Below, piece after piece: positions 1 to 8,566 of a stretch of DNA of 38,233 nucleotides (position 1 is the first letter of the stretch; every line of letters begins with the position of its first letter). The stretch spans positions 1-38,233 of the forward strand of contig JAPOOG010000155.1 in NCBI GenBank assembly GCA_026713545.1, given 5' to 3'. A program made the translations under genes and the position numbers. The stretch comes from Bryobacterales bacterium. GTDB lineage: Bacteria > Acidobacteriota > Terriglobia > Bryobacterales > UBA6623. The notes beneath the pieces were generated by a model. That model searched no databases. It was given only the letters and a program-made list of their open reading frames with translations, and was not told the DNA's origin.

Positions 1-347
1 TCCACCAATCCTCCGGCGTTCGCTGGTAGAGCAACAGCAAGCCTCGGCCAACGGATTTTCACGAAACACGAATCACGAGACACGAATCACGGCTTTTTTT
101 CGAATCACCGCCTTGATGCACTGTTCACCATTGTTCACGATTGTTCACCATTGTTCGCTATTGTTCAGCAAAAAATATTGCCCCGGCAAGTGTCCGCGCG
201 CCGTCCGGCGTTCTGGGTCGGCCTCGCGACGAGAGCTGTTTGCCACAGCTACCGTCGCCCTCCGGGCTGCTTCTGCTGCGGCAAATGAGAAATGAGCTTA
301 TGCTCGGAAAGGGGAATGTTCTGGATTGCACAGACAGGGGAATTTTC
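1..347. repeat. Terminal inverted repeat, left arm
   Basis: The first ~347 bases are the reverse complement of the last ~346 bases of the window. The outermost ~118 bases match exactly. Substitutions and a 1-base indel increase inward, and similarity stops near the GGGGAA-TTTTC segment around 336-347. It carries a 14-bp tandem repeat (66-93), a T7 run (94-100) and a 10-bp tandem repeat (123-172). I see no credible gene inside. Because identity is highest at the outer edge, the repeat probably continues past the window, which suggests a dispersed genomic repeat where the assembly broke. A mobile-element end is possible, but no transposase is present. Confidence 0.9.
123..172. repeat. 10-bp tandem repeat, five units (left copy)
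   Basis: Five consecutive 10-base units of form GTTCACCATT / GTTCACGATT / GTTCACCATT / GTTCGCTATT / GTTCAGCAAA. The 10-bp period is close to one helical turn, so each unit would present the same face of the DNA. The array sits inside the terminal inverted repeat and is preserved in the right arm with one change in the array. Its function is unknown. Confidence 0.85.
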
Positions 348-457
348 GATATCGCCTTGACACTCCTCTGCTGGTATTTCGTTCGGCATGAGGGACGGGC
401 GAGGCGCGGGGGACGGCGTTCTCCGACAATACGGAGTCAAGCGCGGACAGGCCCTGG
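348..457. other. Non-coding spacer between two repeats
   Basis: This stretch lies between the end of the terminal repeat arm and the MITE-like element. It is GC-rich. Open frames crossing it are incidental: they run through both repeats and have no recognisable protein features. I see no convincing promoter or RNA gene here. Confidence 0.5.
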
Positions 458-634
458 CCTGCATGTCTCACCACGCGGCGAGGCGAAGTGCGTGAGAGGG
501 CCGTCAGGACGAGGCGCGAGCCGCTTGGCGCGCTTGACAGTACGTCGAGCACGGCAAGCAAGCGTTGCGAAGAAAAAGCGAAGTCATGGCGGTCGTATCG
601 CGTGCTGCGGCCGTCGGGTGGTGAGAAATGCAGG
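458..634 (-). mobile_element. MITE-like palindromic element, copy 1 (177 bp)
   Basis: A short non-coding element bounded by inverted termini CCTGCATGTCTCACCAC (458-474) and GTGGTGAGAAATGCAGG (618-634). Its interior is the reverse complement of the copies at 28677-28808 and 34267-34442. For example, the CGTGAGAGGGCCGTCAGGAC segment here is the complement of the interior of the third copy. No transposase is encoded, so it would need an enzyme supplied in trans, as MITEs do. Its right end includes the ATG at 628, which is in frame with the PhyH gene and so gives that gene a possible artefactual upstream start. Calling it mobile is inference from dispersal and inverted ends. Confidence 0.75.
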
Positions 635-642
635 CAAGCGTG

Positions 643-1464
643 ATGCAGGCTTTGTTGGAGCAGTTCTCGGAACAGGGTTTCGTCGTGCTGCCGAGCTTCC
701 TCTCGCGGCGGCAGGTCGCTGTCCTGAACGAGGCGGTCGACGAGTCGCTGGTCCGGTATCCGGAAGACTGGTGGCAATTGAGCGACTCCTTCCGCCAGGC
801 TCCGAACGTTCTGCCGCGCACCGCTGCGTTCGACTTCACGATCGAGCAGCAGCCCGTCCTCGATCTGGTCACGGAATGGTATCGAGAGGACATCTCTTTC
901 GAAGAGTTCTCGATCCTGGTCCGGGACCCGACCATGAACCTCGACGAGGCCAAGGGGTGGCACCGGGACATCACCCGCGACTATTCCCGGCGGGCCGAAA
1001 TCGACGCCGTTTCGCTGGTCTTTCTCCTTACCGACGTCGGCGAGCGGGACCACTGCTTCAGCATCATCCCCGGCAGTCACGACCGCTGCTTGGACTTGCG
1101 GCCCAATGAACACCGCCCCGAGCAGGAGTTCGACCTCATCGCCCCGGCCGGCTCGGCGATTCTCTTCCATGCGCGGTGCCTGCATTGCGGCAAGCTCAAA
1201 CCGCGCAGCCGTCAGAGACGAAGTCTCCACATCTACTATTCCCGCGCCGCCGGCCCTCGGACGTCCGAATGGACCGAGATCCCGGAGCGGCTGTATCGCA
1301 AGGCCGATTCCTCGTTGCCCCCGCGGCTCTATGCGAAGTGGAACCGGACGGATGTGTTCGAAGGGACCGGCAAGAAGCCTCGCGACCTGGCGCCTGATTT
1401 GTCCATGGCGGCCATGCTGAGAGAGGTGCAGCGGCGCGCCCGTGAAGAGACGGCGCGAATGTAG
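643..1464 (+). CDS. Phytanoyl-CoA dioxygenase (PhyH) family protein
   Basis: A probable cytoplasmic Fe(II)/2-oxoglutarate-dependent oxygenase of 273 aa, normal for the family. The HxD iron ligands are visible as GWHRDI (His107, Asp109). The distal histidine is probably His181 in RCLHCGK, after the GSAILFH strand, and arginines near 192-193 (QRRSLH) could bind 2-oxoglutarate. The substrate cannot be read from sequence, because PhyH homologues hydroxylate many small molecules. I chose ATG 643. The in-frame ATG 628 lies inside the terminal inverted repeat of the upstream MITE-like element and is less likely to be native. The gene stands alone, with a new promoter following it for the next gene. 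Confidence 0.85.
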   Translation: MQALLEQFSEQGFVVLPSFLSRRQVAVLNEAVDESLVRYPEDWWQLSDSFRQAPNVLPRTAAFDFTIEQQPVLDLVTEWYREDISFEEFSILVRDPTMNLDEAKGWHRDITRDYSRRAEIDAVSLVFLLTDVGERDHCFSIIPGSHDRCLDLRPNEHRPEQEFDLIAPAGSAILFHARCLHCGKLKPRSRQRRSLHIYYSRAAGPRTSEWTEIPERLYRKADSSLPPRLYAKWNRTDVFEGTGKKPRDLAPDLSMAAMLREVQRRAREETARM

Positions 1465-1536
1465 CTTTGCGAACGCCGGAAGGGTGTGCCCGGGCCGCTC
1501 GTCCAGCCACCTGGATGATTCCATCGCCCTGCTGCG

Positions 1537-1565
1537 TTGACGTGGTTTCCGGTCTGACGCATAAT
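1537..1565 (+). promoter_or_regulatory. Sigma-70-type promoter for the Oar-like receptor
   Basis: TTGACG at 1537-1542 and CATAAT at 1560-1565 are separated by exactly 17 bases. This is a close match to the housekeeping consensus, and it sits in the non-coding gap after the PhyH gene. A start point near 1572 would give a ~177-nt untranslated leader before ATG 1749. Confidence 0.6.
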
Positions 1566-1571
1566 AGGTGC

Positions 1572-1748
1572 ATAGGGAGGGGGGTATTGTCTCTCCCGCT
1601 CATTGGTGTCTTGGGGGTTGCGTACACAGGCCGCAAGGCTTGCAAACACTTGGGGGGCAATGGCCTTTCCGTCAGTGTTTGGGGACATCGTGCACTCAGG
1701 CATTTACTTTCACCGCTAGGAACAGTCGAGATGACAGGAGTTATCGGA
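1572..1748 (+). promoter_or_regulatory. Structured 5' leader of the receptor gene
   Basis: The predicted leader contains two clear inverted repeats: GGGAG/CTCCC at 1575-1597, and a perfect 8-bp pair CAAACACT/AGTGTTTG at 1643-1681 enclosing a 23-nt G-rich loop. A Shine-Dalgarno AGGAG (1736-1740) is 8 nt before ATG 1749. I do not recognise a known riboswitch; a cobalamin box, common before TonB receptors, was looked for and not seen. The arrangement would suit a leader RNA or protein-binding control element. That is inference. Confidence 0.4.
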
Positions 1749-4700
1749 ATGAAAAAGGTTATGGTGCTGATGGTTGCCGCGCTGTTCGCGGCTTCCGCTC
1801 TGTATGCGCAGTTGGGCACTCAGGGCACGATTCTTGGGGTGGTGACCGATACGACCGGAGCCGTGGTGCCGGGCGTGACCGTGACCATCACCAATATCGA
1901 GACCGGCCAGGAGATCGAGACGCAGAGCAATGAGGTGGGCATCTTCGAGGTGTTCGCGCTCAACCGCGGCTTCTACTCGGTTCAGGCTTCGCTGGACGGT
2001 TTCAAGACATGGAACCTGGAACGGACGGAACTGACGGTAGGCCAACGGCTTCGCGTGTCTCCCGTGCTGGAGGTGGGCGAAGTGGCCGAGCAGATCACGG
2101 TCGAGAGCTCCGGCGTCGAGTTGATCCAGACCGAACAGAGCGCCGTGCAGGCCACTGTGGAAGCGAGGCAGATCATCGACCTGCCCATCAACGGACGCAA
2201 TCCCGCGCACCTGGTCAACTTGGTGCCGGGCATGCGCTACACCCGCAGGGCCGGATTCGAGCGCGGCAATGAGGTGCAGGGCGTGGGCGTCCCGGTGGAA
2301 AACACGGAGTTCCAGATCGACGGCCTCAATGCCAACGCCGGCATGGACGAGCGCGGCATCACGATCCCGAACGTGGATACGATCGCCGAGTTCAGGGTCG
2401 AAACCAGCAGCTTCAGCGCCGAGAACGGGCGGCAGCCGATCCAGATGATCATGGCGACCAAATCGGGCACGAACGAACTCCATGGCGCTTTATGGGAGTT
2501 CCTGCGCAATGAAAACCTCGATGCCCGCAACACTTTTGCGACCAGGATCCCCAAGCTGACCCAGAACCAGTTCGGCGGAACGGTCGGCGGGCCGATCGTT
2601 CGCAACCGCACCTTCTTCTTCTTCTCTACCGAGCAGAACCGGCAACGGCGGGAGCAAATCTACAACAGCGCGACCATCCACCCGGACATGCTCCGGGGTG
2701 ATTTTTCGAGCGTCTCATCGGCGATCACCAACCCGTACAGCGGTGAGCCGTATGCGAACAACATGATTCCGATGTCGGAAGTTTCCCCGGCCTCGGAGTT
2801 CTTCTTCCACTTTATTCCCTTGCCCACTGATGCGGGAAACCGTTACCGGATCGTGGCTCCGCGGCCCGATGACAGTTGGGAGTACATCAGCCGCATCGAC
2901 CACCAGTTGCATGACAGCCATCGGCTTTACGGACGCTGGATTGTCACCAACAACATCAACAATGCGCTGGGCACCAGGCCCGATATTTACCGCCAGACCG
3001 ACACGCGGCAGAACAACCTCGGATTGAACTACGCGTACACGATCAATCCGACTACCTTGCTGAACATGAATTGGGGCTATACCCGCTCGCTGGCCGCCTT
3101 TACGAACCCCTGGGTTGGGGCCGAGGTCGGGAACCTGACCGAGCAGGCCGGAATCCGGGGCTTCCAGACGGAAGGCCGCGACGAGCACGTCGGAATCCCG
3201 ACCGTCGGCGTAACGGGTTACACGGCGTACTCGCCGCCTTGGGGAGGAAGAGGAAGACTGTGGTTCGAGGCCTACAACGCGAAGGTCAACCTGAACTTGG
3301 TGCGTGGCCGGCACACCATCAGCGTCGGAGCCGAGTACAACACCCGGAGCACCTACGGCAACCACGGCTCGTGCTGCGCGCGGGGCAACTTCTCCTTCAA
3401 CGGGCAGTACACCGGCGACGGCTTTGCCGATTACTTCCTGGGTCTGGTGTCTACGGCTCGCCGTAACTACCCGATCCAGACCTTCGGCATGTCCGACTCG
3501 CCCTACACGGGGATCTATTTCAACGACGCCTGGAAGGTCACCAACAAGCTCACCATCAACCTCGGTCTGCGCCACGACCACTGGTATGAGAAGGCCGCCA
3601 TCCGGGGCAACCATGCTACCTTCGATCTCAACTCCGGTTTCGCGGTGGCCGGCGAAGACACCAACGGCAACGTCGACCTGACCTCTCAGCCCGTGGCCCC
3701 GGCCCTGGCGAAGTTCACCGAAGATCTCTGGAGGCCCGCGTCCGAACTGGGCATTCCCCGAGGTCTTTTCAAGCCGGACACTGTTTTCTCGCCGCGGGTC
3801 GGTCTCGCTTACCGCCCGTTGGGCTCCAGCAACGTTGTGGTTCGTGCCGGCTACGGCATCTTTCCGATGCAGTTCACGGGGAACCGGAGCGCTTCGGCGA
3901 TTATCGGCCCGCCGTATTGGAACTTCGAGGTGGCGGGCTTTAACCCGGCCGAAAATCAAAGGTGGGAGACGGCGTTTCCGGATGATCCGAATGCGTTTCT
4001 CGGCATCAGCGTAGCCGCTCCCAAGTGGGACCTCAGGGCTCAACAGACGCATGAGTGGAACACCTCGGTGCAGTTCGCCATGCCCGCCCAATCGGCGCTC
4101 ACCCTGTCGTATGTCGGCAACTACACCACCCAGGCTCACACCGGCGGTTCCGAGCAGTTCAACGTCCCGCCGCCCGGCCAGTACGACGACCTGCAAGCCG
4201 CCAGGCCCTATCCGGCCTTCGGCAATATCCAGATGGTGAACAACTACGGCAACACCTGGTACAACGCCGCTCACGTCAAGTGGGAACGCCGCTTCACGGA
4301 CGGCTGGCTGTTCACCATGGCCTACGCCGCGGGAAGGTACATGGAGCAGATCCGGCGTGAGCCTCATGCGCCCGATTCGTACAACCGCGGGCGGAACAAT
4401 CAGGACCGGTTGCATATCTTGTCCTTCAACACCGTGTACGAGCTGCCCTTGGGCCGCGGCCGCAAGCTGCTGCCGGACGCGAACCCGGTCGTCGACGCCA
4501 TTCTGGGAGGGTGGCAGGTCAGCGGCATTTACCGCTTCTGGTCCGGAGCCCCGCTCAGTGTCACGGTTCCCGGCGCGACGCTCGGCAACGGCCGCGGCAC
4601 TCGAGCCGACCTGACGGGCGACCCGAACATTTCGAACCCGACCCCGGGAGGCTGGTTCAACCCGGGTGCGTTCGCGGCGCCGGGACCCTATACGTTCGGC

Positions 4701-4940
4701 AACTCGGCGGTAGGACTCATGGACGGCCCCGGTGAGCACGTGATCGATACCGGTCTGATGAAGAACTTCTACATCACTGAAGGCAAGTACTTCCAGTTCC
4801 GGTGGGAGATGTTCAACATGCCCAACCACGTCAACTACAACAACCCTGTCACGACTTTTGGCCTGGCCAACCAAACGAGCCGCATTTTCAGCGCCAAACC
4901 GGCACGGGTCATGCAGTTCGGCCTGAAGTTCATCTACTAG
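1749..4940 (+). CDS. Oar-like TonB-dependent receptor with carboxypeptidase-regulatory-like domain
   Basis: A 1063-aa outer-membrane beta-barrel protein predicted to take up or bind a large substrate using TonB energy. The start at ATG 1749 is supported by AGGAG 8 nt upstream and opens a clean signal peptide (MKKVMVLMVAALFAASALYA). Residues ~25-105 form a carboxypeptidase-regulatory-like fold (QGTILGVVTDTTGAVVPGVTV). A plug-like region follows (INGRNPAHLVNLVPGM, QIDGLNAN, NGRQPIQMIMATKSGTNELHG), then a long aromatic-rich barrel with repeated INLGLRHDHW-type strands, ending in FGLKFIY with a C-terminal aromatic. This size and domain order are typical of the expanded Oar-like family in Acidobacteriota. 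Upstream in-frame codons back to 1467 lie in the promoter and leader and are rejected. A strong terminator follows, so the gene is probably monocistronic. The ligand is unknown. Confidence 0.93.
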   Translation: MKKVMVLMVAALFAASALYAQLGTQGTILGVVTDTTGAVVPGVTVTITNIETGQEIETQSNEVGIFEVFALNRGFYSVQASLDGFKTWNLERTELTVGQRLRVSPVLEVGEVAEQITVESSGVELIQTEQSAVQATVEARQIIDLPINGRNPAHLVNLVPGMRYTRRAGFERGNEVQGVGVPVENTEFQIDGLNANAGMDERGITIPNVDTIAEFRVETSSFSAENGRQPIQMIMATKSGTNELHGALWEFLRNENLDARNTFATRIPKLTQNQFGGTVGGPIVRNRTFFFFSTEQNRQRREQIYNSATIHPDMLRGDFSSVSSAITNPYSGEPYANNMIPMSEVSPASEFFFHFIPLPTDAGNRYRIVAPRPDDSWEYISRIDHQLHDSHRLYGRWIVTNNINNALGTRPDIYRQTDTRQNNLGLNYAYTINPTTLLNMNWGYTRSLAAFTNPWVGAEVGNLTEQAGIRGFQTEGRDEHVGIPTVGVTGYTAYSPPWGGRGRLWFEAYNAKVNLNLVRGRHTISVGAEYNTRSTYGNHGSCCARGNFSFNGQYTGDGFADYFLGLVSTARRNYPIQTFGMSDSPYTGIYFNDAWKVTNKLTINLGLRHDHWYEKAAIRGNHATFDLNSGFAVAGEDTNGNVDLTSQPVAPALAKFTEDLWRPASELGIPRGLFKPDTVFSPRVGLAYRPLGSSNVVVRAGYGIFPMQFTGNRSASAIIGPPYWNFEVAGFNPAENQRWETAFPDDPNAFLGISVAAPKWDLRAQQTHEWNTSVQFAMPAQSALTLSYVGNYTTQAHTGGSEQFNVPPPGQYDDLQAARPYPAFGNIQMVNNYGNTWYNAAHVKWERRFTDGWLFTMAYAAGRYMEQIRREPHAPDSYNRGRNNQDRLHILSFNTVYELPLGRGRKLLPDANPVVDAILGGWQVSGIYRFWSGAPLSVTVPGATLGNGRGTRADLTGDPNISNPTPGGWFNPGAFAAPGPYTFGNSAVGLMDGPGEHVIDTGLMKNFYITEGKYFQFRWEMFNMPNHVNYNNPVTTFGLANQTSRIFSAKPARVMQFGLKFIY

Positions 4941-4971
4941 CCCTCTGGCCTGAAAAGGCTGAAAAGCTTCG

Positions 4972-5002
4972 AAACCCGCCGGGGAAACCCGGCGGGTTTT
5001 TT
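4972..5002 (+). terminator. Rho-independent terminator after the receptor gene
   Basis: A perfect 12-bp stem (4972-4983 with 4988-4999) is closed by a GAAA tetraloop (4984-4987) and runs into a T6 tract ending at 5002. It lies 31 nt past the receptor stop codon. This is the clearest intrinsic terminator in the window. Confidence 0.93.
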
Positions 5003-5080
5003 CATGTTGGGCGCAGGAAGAGCCGGGAGCCTGCAACGGCCGGACCGGTGTCGGGTTATGATGCAGGAACATCGGGCTTC

Positions 5081-6799
5081 ATGACCATCCCGCGGAGCTT
5101 CGTATTCGTGGCGGGCCTCGCCGCTCTGATCCTCCCGTTGCTTTCCGGGGCGGACCTCAAAGCGGGCCTCGATGCCTACAACAACGGAAACTGGCAGCGC
5201 GCAGCCGCGGAGTTTCGGCCCCTGGCGGACGCCGGCGACGCCGTTGCTCAGTACAGCATGGGCAAGCTCTACGCGGAGGGCCGCGGCGTGCCCAGGGACC
5301 TCGCGCAATCCGCCGCCTGGCATCGGAAGGCCGCCGAGCAGGGGTACGCGCTCGCTCAGTTCAGTCTCGGCCGGATGTACGAGGCCGGCCAGGGTGTCGC
5401 GCCGGACGCGGTGAAGGCCGCCCACTGGTACCGCAAGGCGGCGGAGCAGGGGCGCTCGTACGCTCAATTCCACCTCGGTCTTCTGCACGAGGCGGGGCGT
5501 GGCGTCGCCCGTGATTACGGCCAGGCCCTTCGCTGGTATCGCGCCGCCGCCGGGCAGAGCTATCCCCCTGCCCAGTTCAAGCTCGGGGAGGCCTACCACC
5601 GCGGCCGCGGGGTCGAACCTGACGACGCGCAGGCGGTCGGGTGGTACCGTCTCGCCGCCGAGCAAGGCCTGCCCGACGCCCAGTTTCTGATCGGTCTCGC
5701 GCATCTGGAGGGCAGGGGAGCCGACAAGAGCGACCAGTCGGCCGCCCGCTGGTTTCGCGCGGCCGCCGATCAGGGATTGCCCCGTGCGCAATACCAACTC
5801 GCCCTTCTCTACGGCGACGGAAAGGGAGTGCCCCAGGACTACGCCCAGGCGGCCCGGCTGCTCCAGAACCCGGCCCGCGGCGGCAACCCGGACGCCATGT
5901 ACCGACTCGGCACGATGTACGCACAGGGCCAGGGCGTCGAAAGGAACCAGGCTCGGGCTGTGGCTCTCTACCGCGAAGCCGCCGCCAAGGGGTCTGTCGA
6001 AGCGCAATTCAATCTCGGCACCGTGTATTTCCAGGGACGGGGCGTGGAGCGTGATCTCGAAACCGCCGCCGAGTGGTACACGAAAGCCGCCGAGCGAGGC
6101 GACCCCAAGGCGCAACAGACTCTGGCCATGCTGTACCAGCGCGGCCATGGAGTGCCTCGGGACGAGGGGGAGGCTGCCTTCTGGTCGGGCCGGACTGCCG
6201 AGGCGCGACGCATGTATCCCCAAGCGCTCGACTCGTACCGCAAGGGGGCCGGCCTCGGGAACGCCAAGTCACAGTTCCATCTCGGCCGCATGTACTTCAA
6301 CGGCCTGGGCGTCGATCAGGATCGCGAGCAGGGCGTCGAGTGGTATCGCAAAGCCGCGGCAGGTGGGGTCGCCGAAGCGCAAACCGGTCTGGGCGTCCTG
6401 CATGAACGCGGTGAAGTCGTCGAGCAGAGTTTCTCCCAGGCGGTCGCGTGGTACCGCAAGGCCGCCGCCCGGCAACAGCCCGAAGCTCTCTACAACCTCG
6501 GAGCCTTGTACGAACACGGCCGCGGGCTCCCGGCGGACGCCGCTCAAGCGGCGCGGTGGTATGGGGAAGCGGCCCGGCTGGGCGTCGTGCAAGCCCAGAT
6601 CGCGCTGGCCGGCCTGTACCGCCAGGGCAGGGGAGTCCCGCGGGACATTGTCCGCGCGCACGCCTGGCTCCAGCTTGCCGTGCGGAACGACCATCCCGAA
6701 GCGCGCAAGCAACTCGCCGCTCTCCCCCTGTCGCCCGAACAGCTCCGTCAGGCGACCCGGATCGCTCGGCAATGGGCGCAGGCCGAGCCGGCGAATTAG
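5081..6799 (+). CDS. Exported Sel1-like repeat protein
   Basis: A 572-aa solenoid protein likely to act as a periplasmic or cell-surface scaffold for protein-protein contacts. ATG 5081 opens a signal peptide (hydrophobic run VFVAGLAALILPLLSGA). An open frame continues upstream but crosses the terminator, so it is rejected. From about residue 54 to 540 there are 13 tandem Sel1 units of ~36 aa following the pattern A.AQ..LG.(M/L)Y..G.GV..D...A..WY.KAA..G. Unit 9 is irregular: its usual WYRKAA helix is replaced by a longer segment (FWSGRTAEARRMYPQALDSY), making it ~53 aa. It ends 3 bp from the stop of the converging ASPIC/UnbV gene. No catalytic domain is visible. Confidence 0.88.
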   Translation: MTIPRSFVFVAGLAALILPLLSGADLKAGLDAYNNGNWQRAAAEFRPLADAGDAVAQYSMGKLYAEGRGVPRDLAQSAAWHRKAAEQGYALAQFSLGRMYEAGQGVAPDAVKAAHWYRKAAEQGRSYAQFHLGLLHEAGRGVARDYGQALRWYRAAAGQSYPPAQFKLGEAYHRGRGVEPDDAQAVGWYRLAAEQGLPDAQFLIGLAHLEGRGADKSDQSAARWFRAAADQGLPRAQYQLALLYGDGKGVPQDYAQAARLLQNPARGGNPDAMYRLGTMYAQGQGVERNQARAVALYREAAAKGSVEAQFNLGTVYFQGRGVERDLETAAEWYTKAAERGDPKAQQTLAMLYQRGHGVPRDEGEAAFWSGRTAEARRMYPQALDSYRKGAGLGNAKSQFHLGRMYFNGLGVDQDREQGVEWYRKAAAGGVAEAQTGLGVLHERGEVVEQSFSQAVAWYRKAAARQQPEALYNLGALYEHGRGLPADAAQAARWYGEAARLGVVQAQIALAGLYRQGRGVPRDIVRAHAWLQLAVRNDHPEARKQLAALPLSPEQLRQATRIARQWAQAEPAN

Positions 6800-6802
6800 C
6801 GC

Positions 6803-8491
6803 TTATTCCTCGGCGGCTCCTTCGCCTTCTTGCAGCGTGTGATATCGGCCGGTATCGAGCGCCGGGAAGGTTTCGGCAAGGCCGCTCGGCCAGCGGACTT
6901 CGACGGCCTCGATCTTCTCCGCGCGGCCCAGTCCGAAATGCGCGCGGAAGTCGTTGTGGGAAAGATAGCTGCCTCCGCTGCGCACTTCGCGTGTCTGCCG
7001 CATCCCTCCCGCGGAGAGGGTGACGCGGGCGCCGATCCCATCGCGGTTGCTTTTCGTTCCGGCGAGCCGGAAACCGACCCAGTGGTGTCCGGTCGCCGTA
7101 TCGTTGCGCAGCAGGGACGGCGGCTCGTTCATGTTCACCACGAGAATGTCGATGTCGCCGTCGTTGTCGTAGTCGGCGAAGGCGGCGCCTCGGCTGGATT
7201 TGTTGTCGACAAGCGGTCCTGCGATGTCTTCGGTCAGCTCCTGAAAACGGCCGTCGCCGAGGTTGCGATAGACCTGTCGCGGCTCGTGATACTTCGACTC
7301 GATGTCGAAGGTGTCGATCTCGGGATAAACATGTCCGTTGGAGATGAACAGATCGAGGAACCCGTCGTTGTCGATATCGACAAACGAAGTTCCCCAGCCC
7401 AGATAGGCCATCGACGATGAGCCGAGTCCTGCGGGAAACGTCACGTCCGTGAAGAACGCCGAGCCGTCGTTCTGGTAGAGGACATTCGAGTCCTGCGAGA
7501 AGTTCGTAATGAACAGGTCCAGTGAACCGTCGTTGTTGTAATCGCCGACCGCGACTCCCATGCTGGCCTGCTCGGTTCCGGCGGCGTTCAGAGCCACGCC
7601 GGCAAAGAGGCCTTCCTCGCTGAAAGTACCGTTCTTCCGGTTCGCGAAAAGAAAGCTTGGCTTCGAGTCGTTCGCCACATAGATCTCCGGGTAGAGGTCG
7701 TTGTTCAGGTCCGTGAACACGACGCCGAATCCGTAGAAAGCCGGCTGCGCTACGCCGACGTCCTTCGTAACGTCGCTGAAAGTTCCGTCGCCGTTGTTGC
7801 GGTAGAGGACATCGGGCTCCCCGGACAGCCCGCGGGGACCGCACAGGACATCCCTGCCCATGTACTTGCAAAGCTCGTTGGCTCCGCGCTTGGGGACGGT
7901 TTCCAGGTCGAACCGCAAGTAGTTCGCGACATAGAGGTCGACGTCGCCGTCGAGGTCGTAGTCGCCGAAAGCGCAGTTCGTCGCCCAACCGGGATTGGCG
8001 ACACCGGCTTGCTCGGTGACGTCGGCGAACGCGCCGCCGCCATTGTTCTTGTAGAGTACGTCGGAGCCATAGGCCGTGAGATACACGTCCTGATGGCCGT
8101 CGTTGTCGTAGTCCGCGACACAGGCCCCCATGCCCCAACCGCTGCGGCTCAGCTTGCCGGCCTCTGTCACGTCGCTGAACGCCCCGTCGCCGTCGTTGCG
8201 GTACAGAACGGCCATCGGATCCCCGCCGCCGGCCATGTTGTCCAGTGTCGAGCCATTGACGACGAGCAGATCCATGTCGCCATCGTTGTCGTAGTCGAAG
8301 AAGGCCGCGCCGTTGCCGTTGATCTCGACAATGTAGTCCTTCGTCTCTTTACCGCCGCAAACGTTCACCACGGACACGCCGGACGCCGCCGCCGTGTCCG
8401 TAAAGCGAATCTGTGGCTTATCCTGCGCCGAAAGCGCGGCAGCCAGGCATGCGAAGACGATCAGCAGTAGTGAGCGAAGGCCGGGTTTCAT
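6803..8491 (-). CDS. CRTAC1-type VCBS/FG-GAP repeat protein with ASPIC/UnbV domain
   Basis: A 562-aa exported protein. The ATG at 8491 opens a signal peptide (SLLLIVFACLAAALSAQ). Seven calcium-binding-like repeats follow, such as DYDNDGDMDLLVVN, DYDNDGHQDVYLTA, DYDLDGDVDLYVAN and DIDNDGFLDLFISN, which would form a beta-propeller. The C-terminus from about residue 455 matches the ASPIC/UnbV pattern (WVGFRLAGTKSNRDGIGARV, then SYLSHNDFRAHFGLG). The family is found in secreted or surface proteins of Acidobacteriota, Verrucomicrobiota and animals (cartilage acidic protein); its molecular role is poorly defined. The frame remains open far upstream, but that stretch is antisense to the TPR gene and is rejected. 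It is divergent from the TPR gene with about 75 bp between starts, which may indicate shared control. Confidence 0.9.
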   Translation of the reverse strand: MKPGLRSLLLIVFACLAAALSAQDKPQIRFTDTAAASGVSVVNVCGGKETKDYIVEINGNGAAFFDYDNDGDMDLLVVNGSTLDNMAGGGDPMAVLYRNDGDGAFSDVTEAGKLSRSGWGMGACVADYDNDGHQDVYLTAYGSDVLYKNNGGGAFADVTEQAGVANPGWATNCAFGDYDLDGDVDLYVANYLRFDLETVPKRGANELCKYMGRDVLCGPRGLSGEPDVLYRNNGDGTFSDVTKDVGVAQPAFYGFGVVFTDLNNDLYPEIYVANDSKPSFLFANRKNGTFSEEGLFAGVALNAAGTEQASMGVAVGDYNNDGSLDLFITNFSQDSNVLYQNDGSAFFTDVTFPAGLGSSSMAYLGWGTSFVDIDNDGFLDLFISNGHVYPEIDTFDIESKYHEPRQVYRNLGDGRFQELTEDIAGPLVDNKSSRGAAFADYDNDGDIDILVVNMNEPPSLLRNDTATGHHWVGFRLAGTKSNRDGIGARVTLSAGGMRQTREVRSGGSYLSHNDFRAHFGLGRAEKIEAVEVRWPSGLAETFPALDTGRYHTLQEGEGAAEE

Positions 8492-8566
8492 GGCGTACCG
8501 CGCGCTGGCGGCGACGGCAAACTCTTCATAGAAGCATAAGCAAAAGTGCGTGATAGGATACCGTTT

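Noticed and set aside
141..1109. Open frame starting in the left repeat arm
   Set aside because: It crosses the terminal repeat and a MITE-like element and then the PhyH gene in another frame, with no protein-like motifs.
2715..5072. Long antisense open frame (785 aa) opposite the receptor gene
   Set aside because: It is a reading-frame shadow of the receptor gene in GC-rich DNA; its translation has no domain, signal or start support, while the plus strand has a clear receptor with promoter and terminator.
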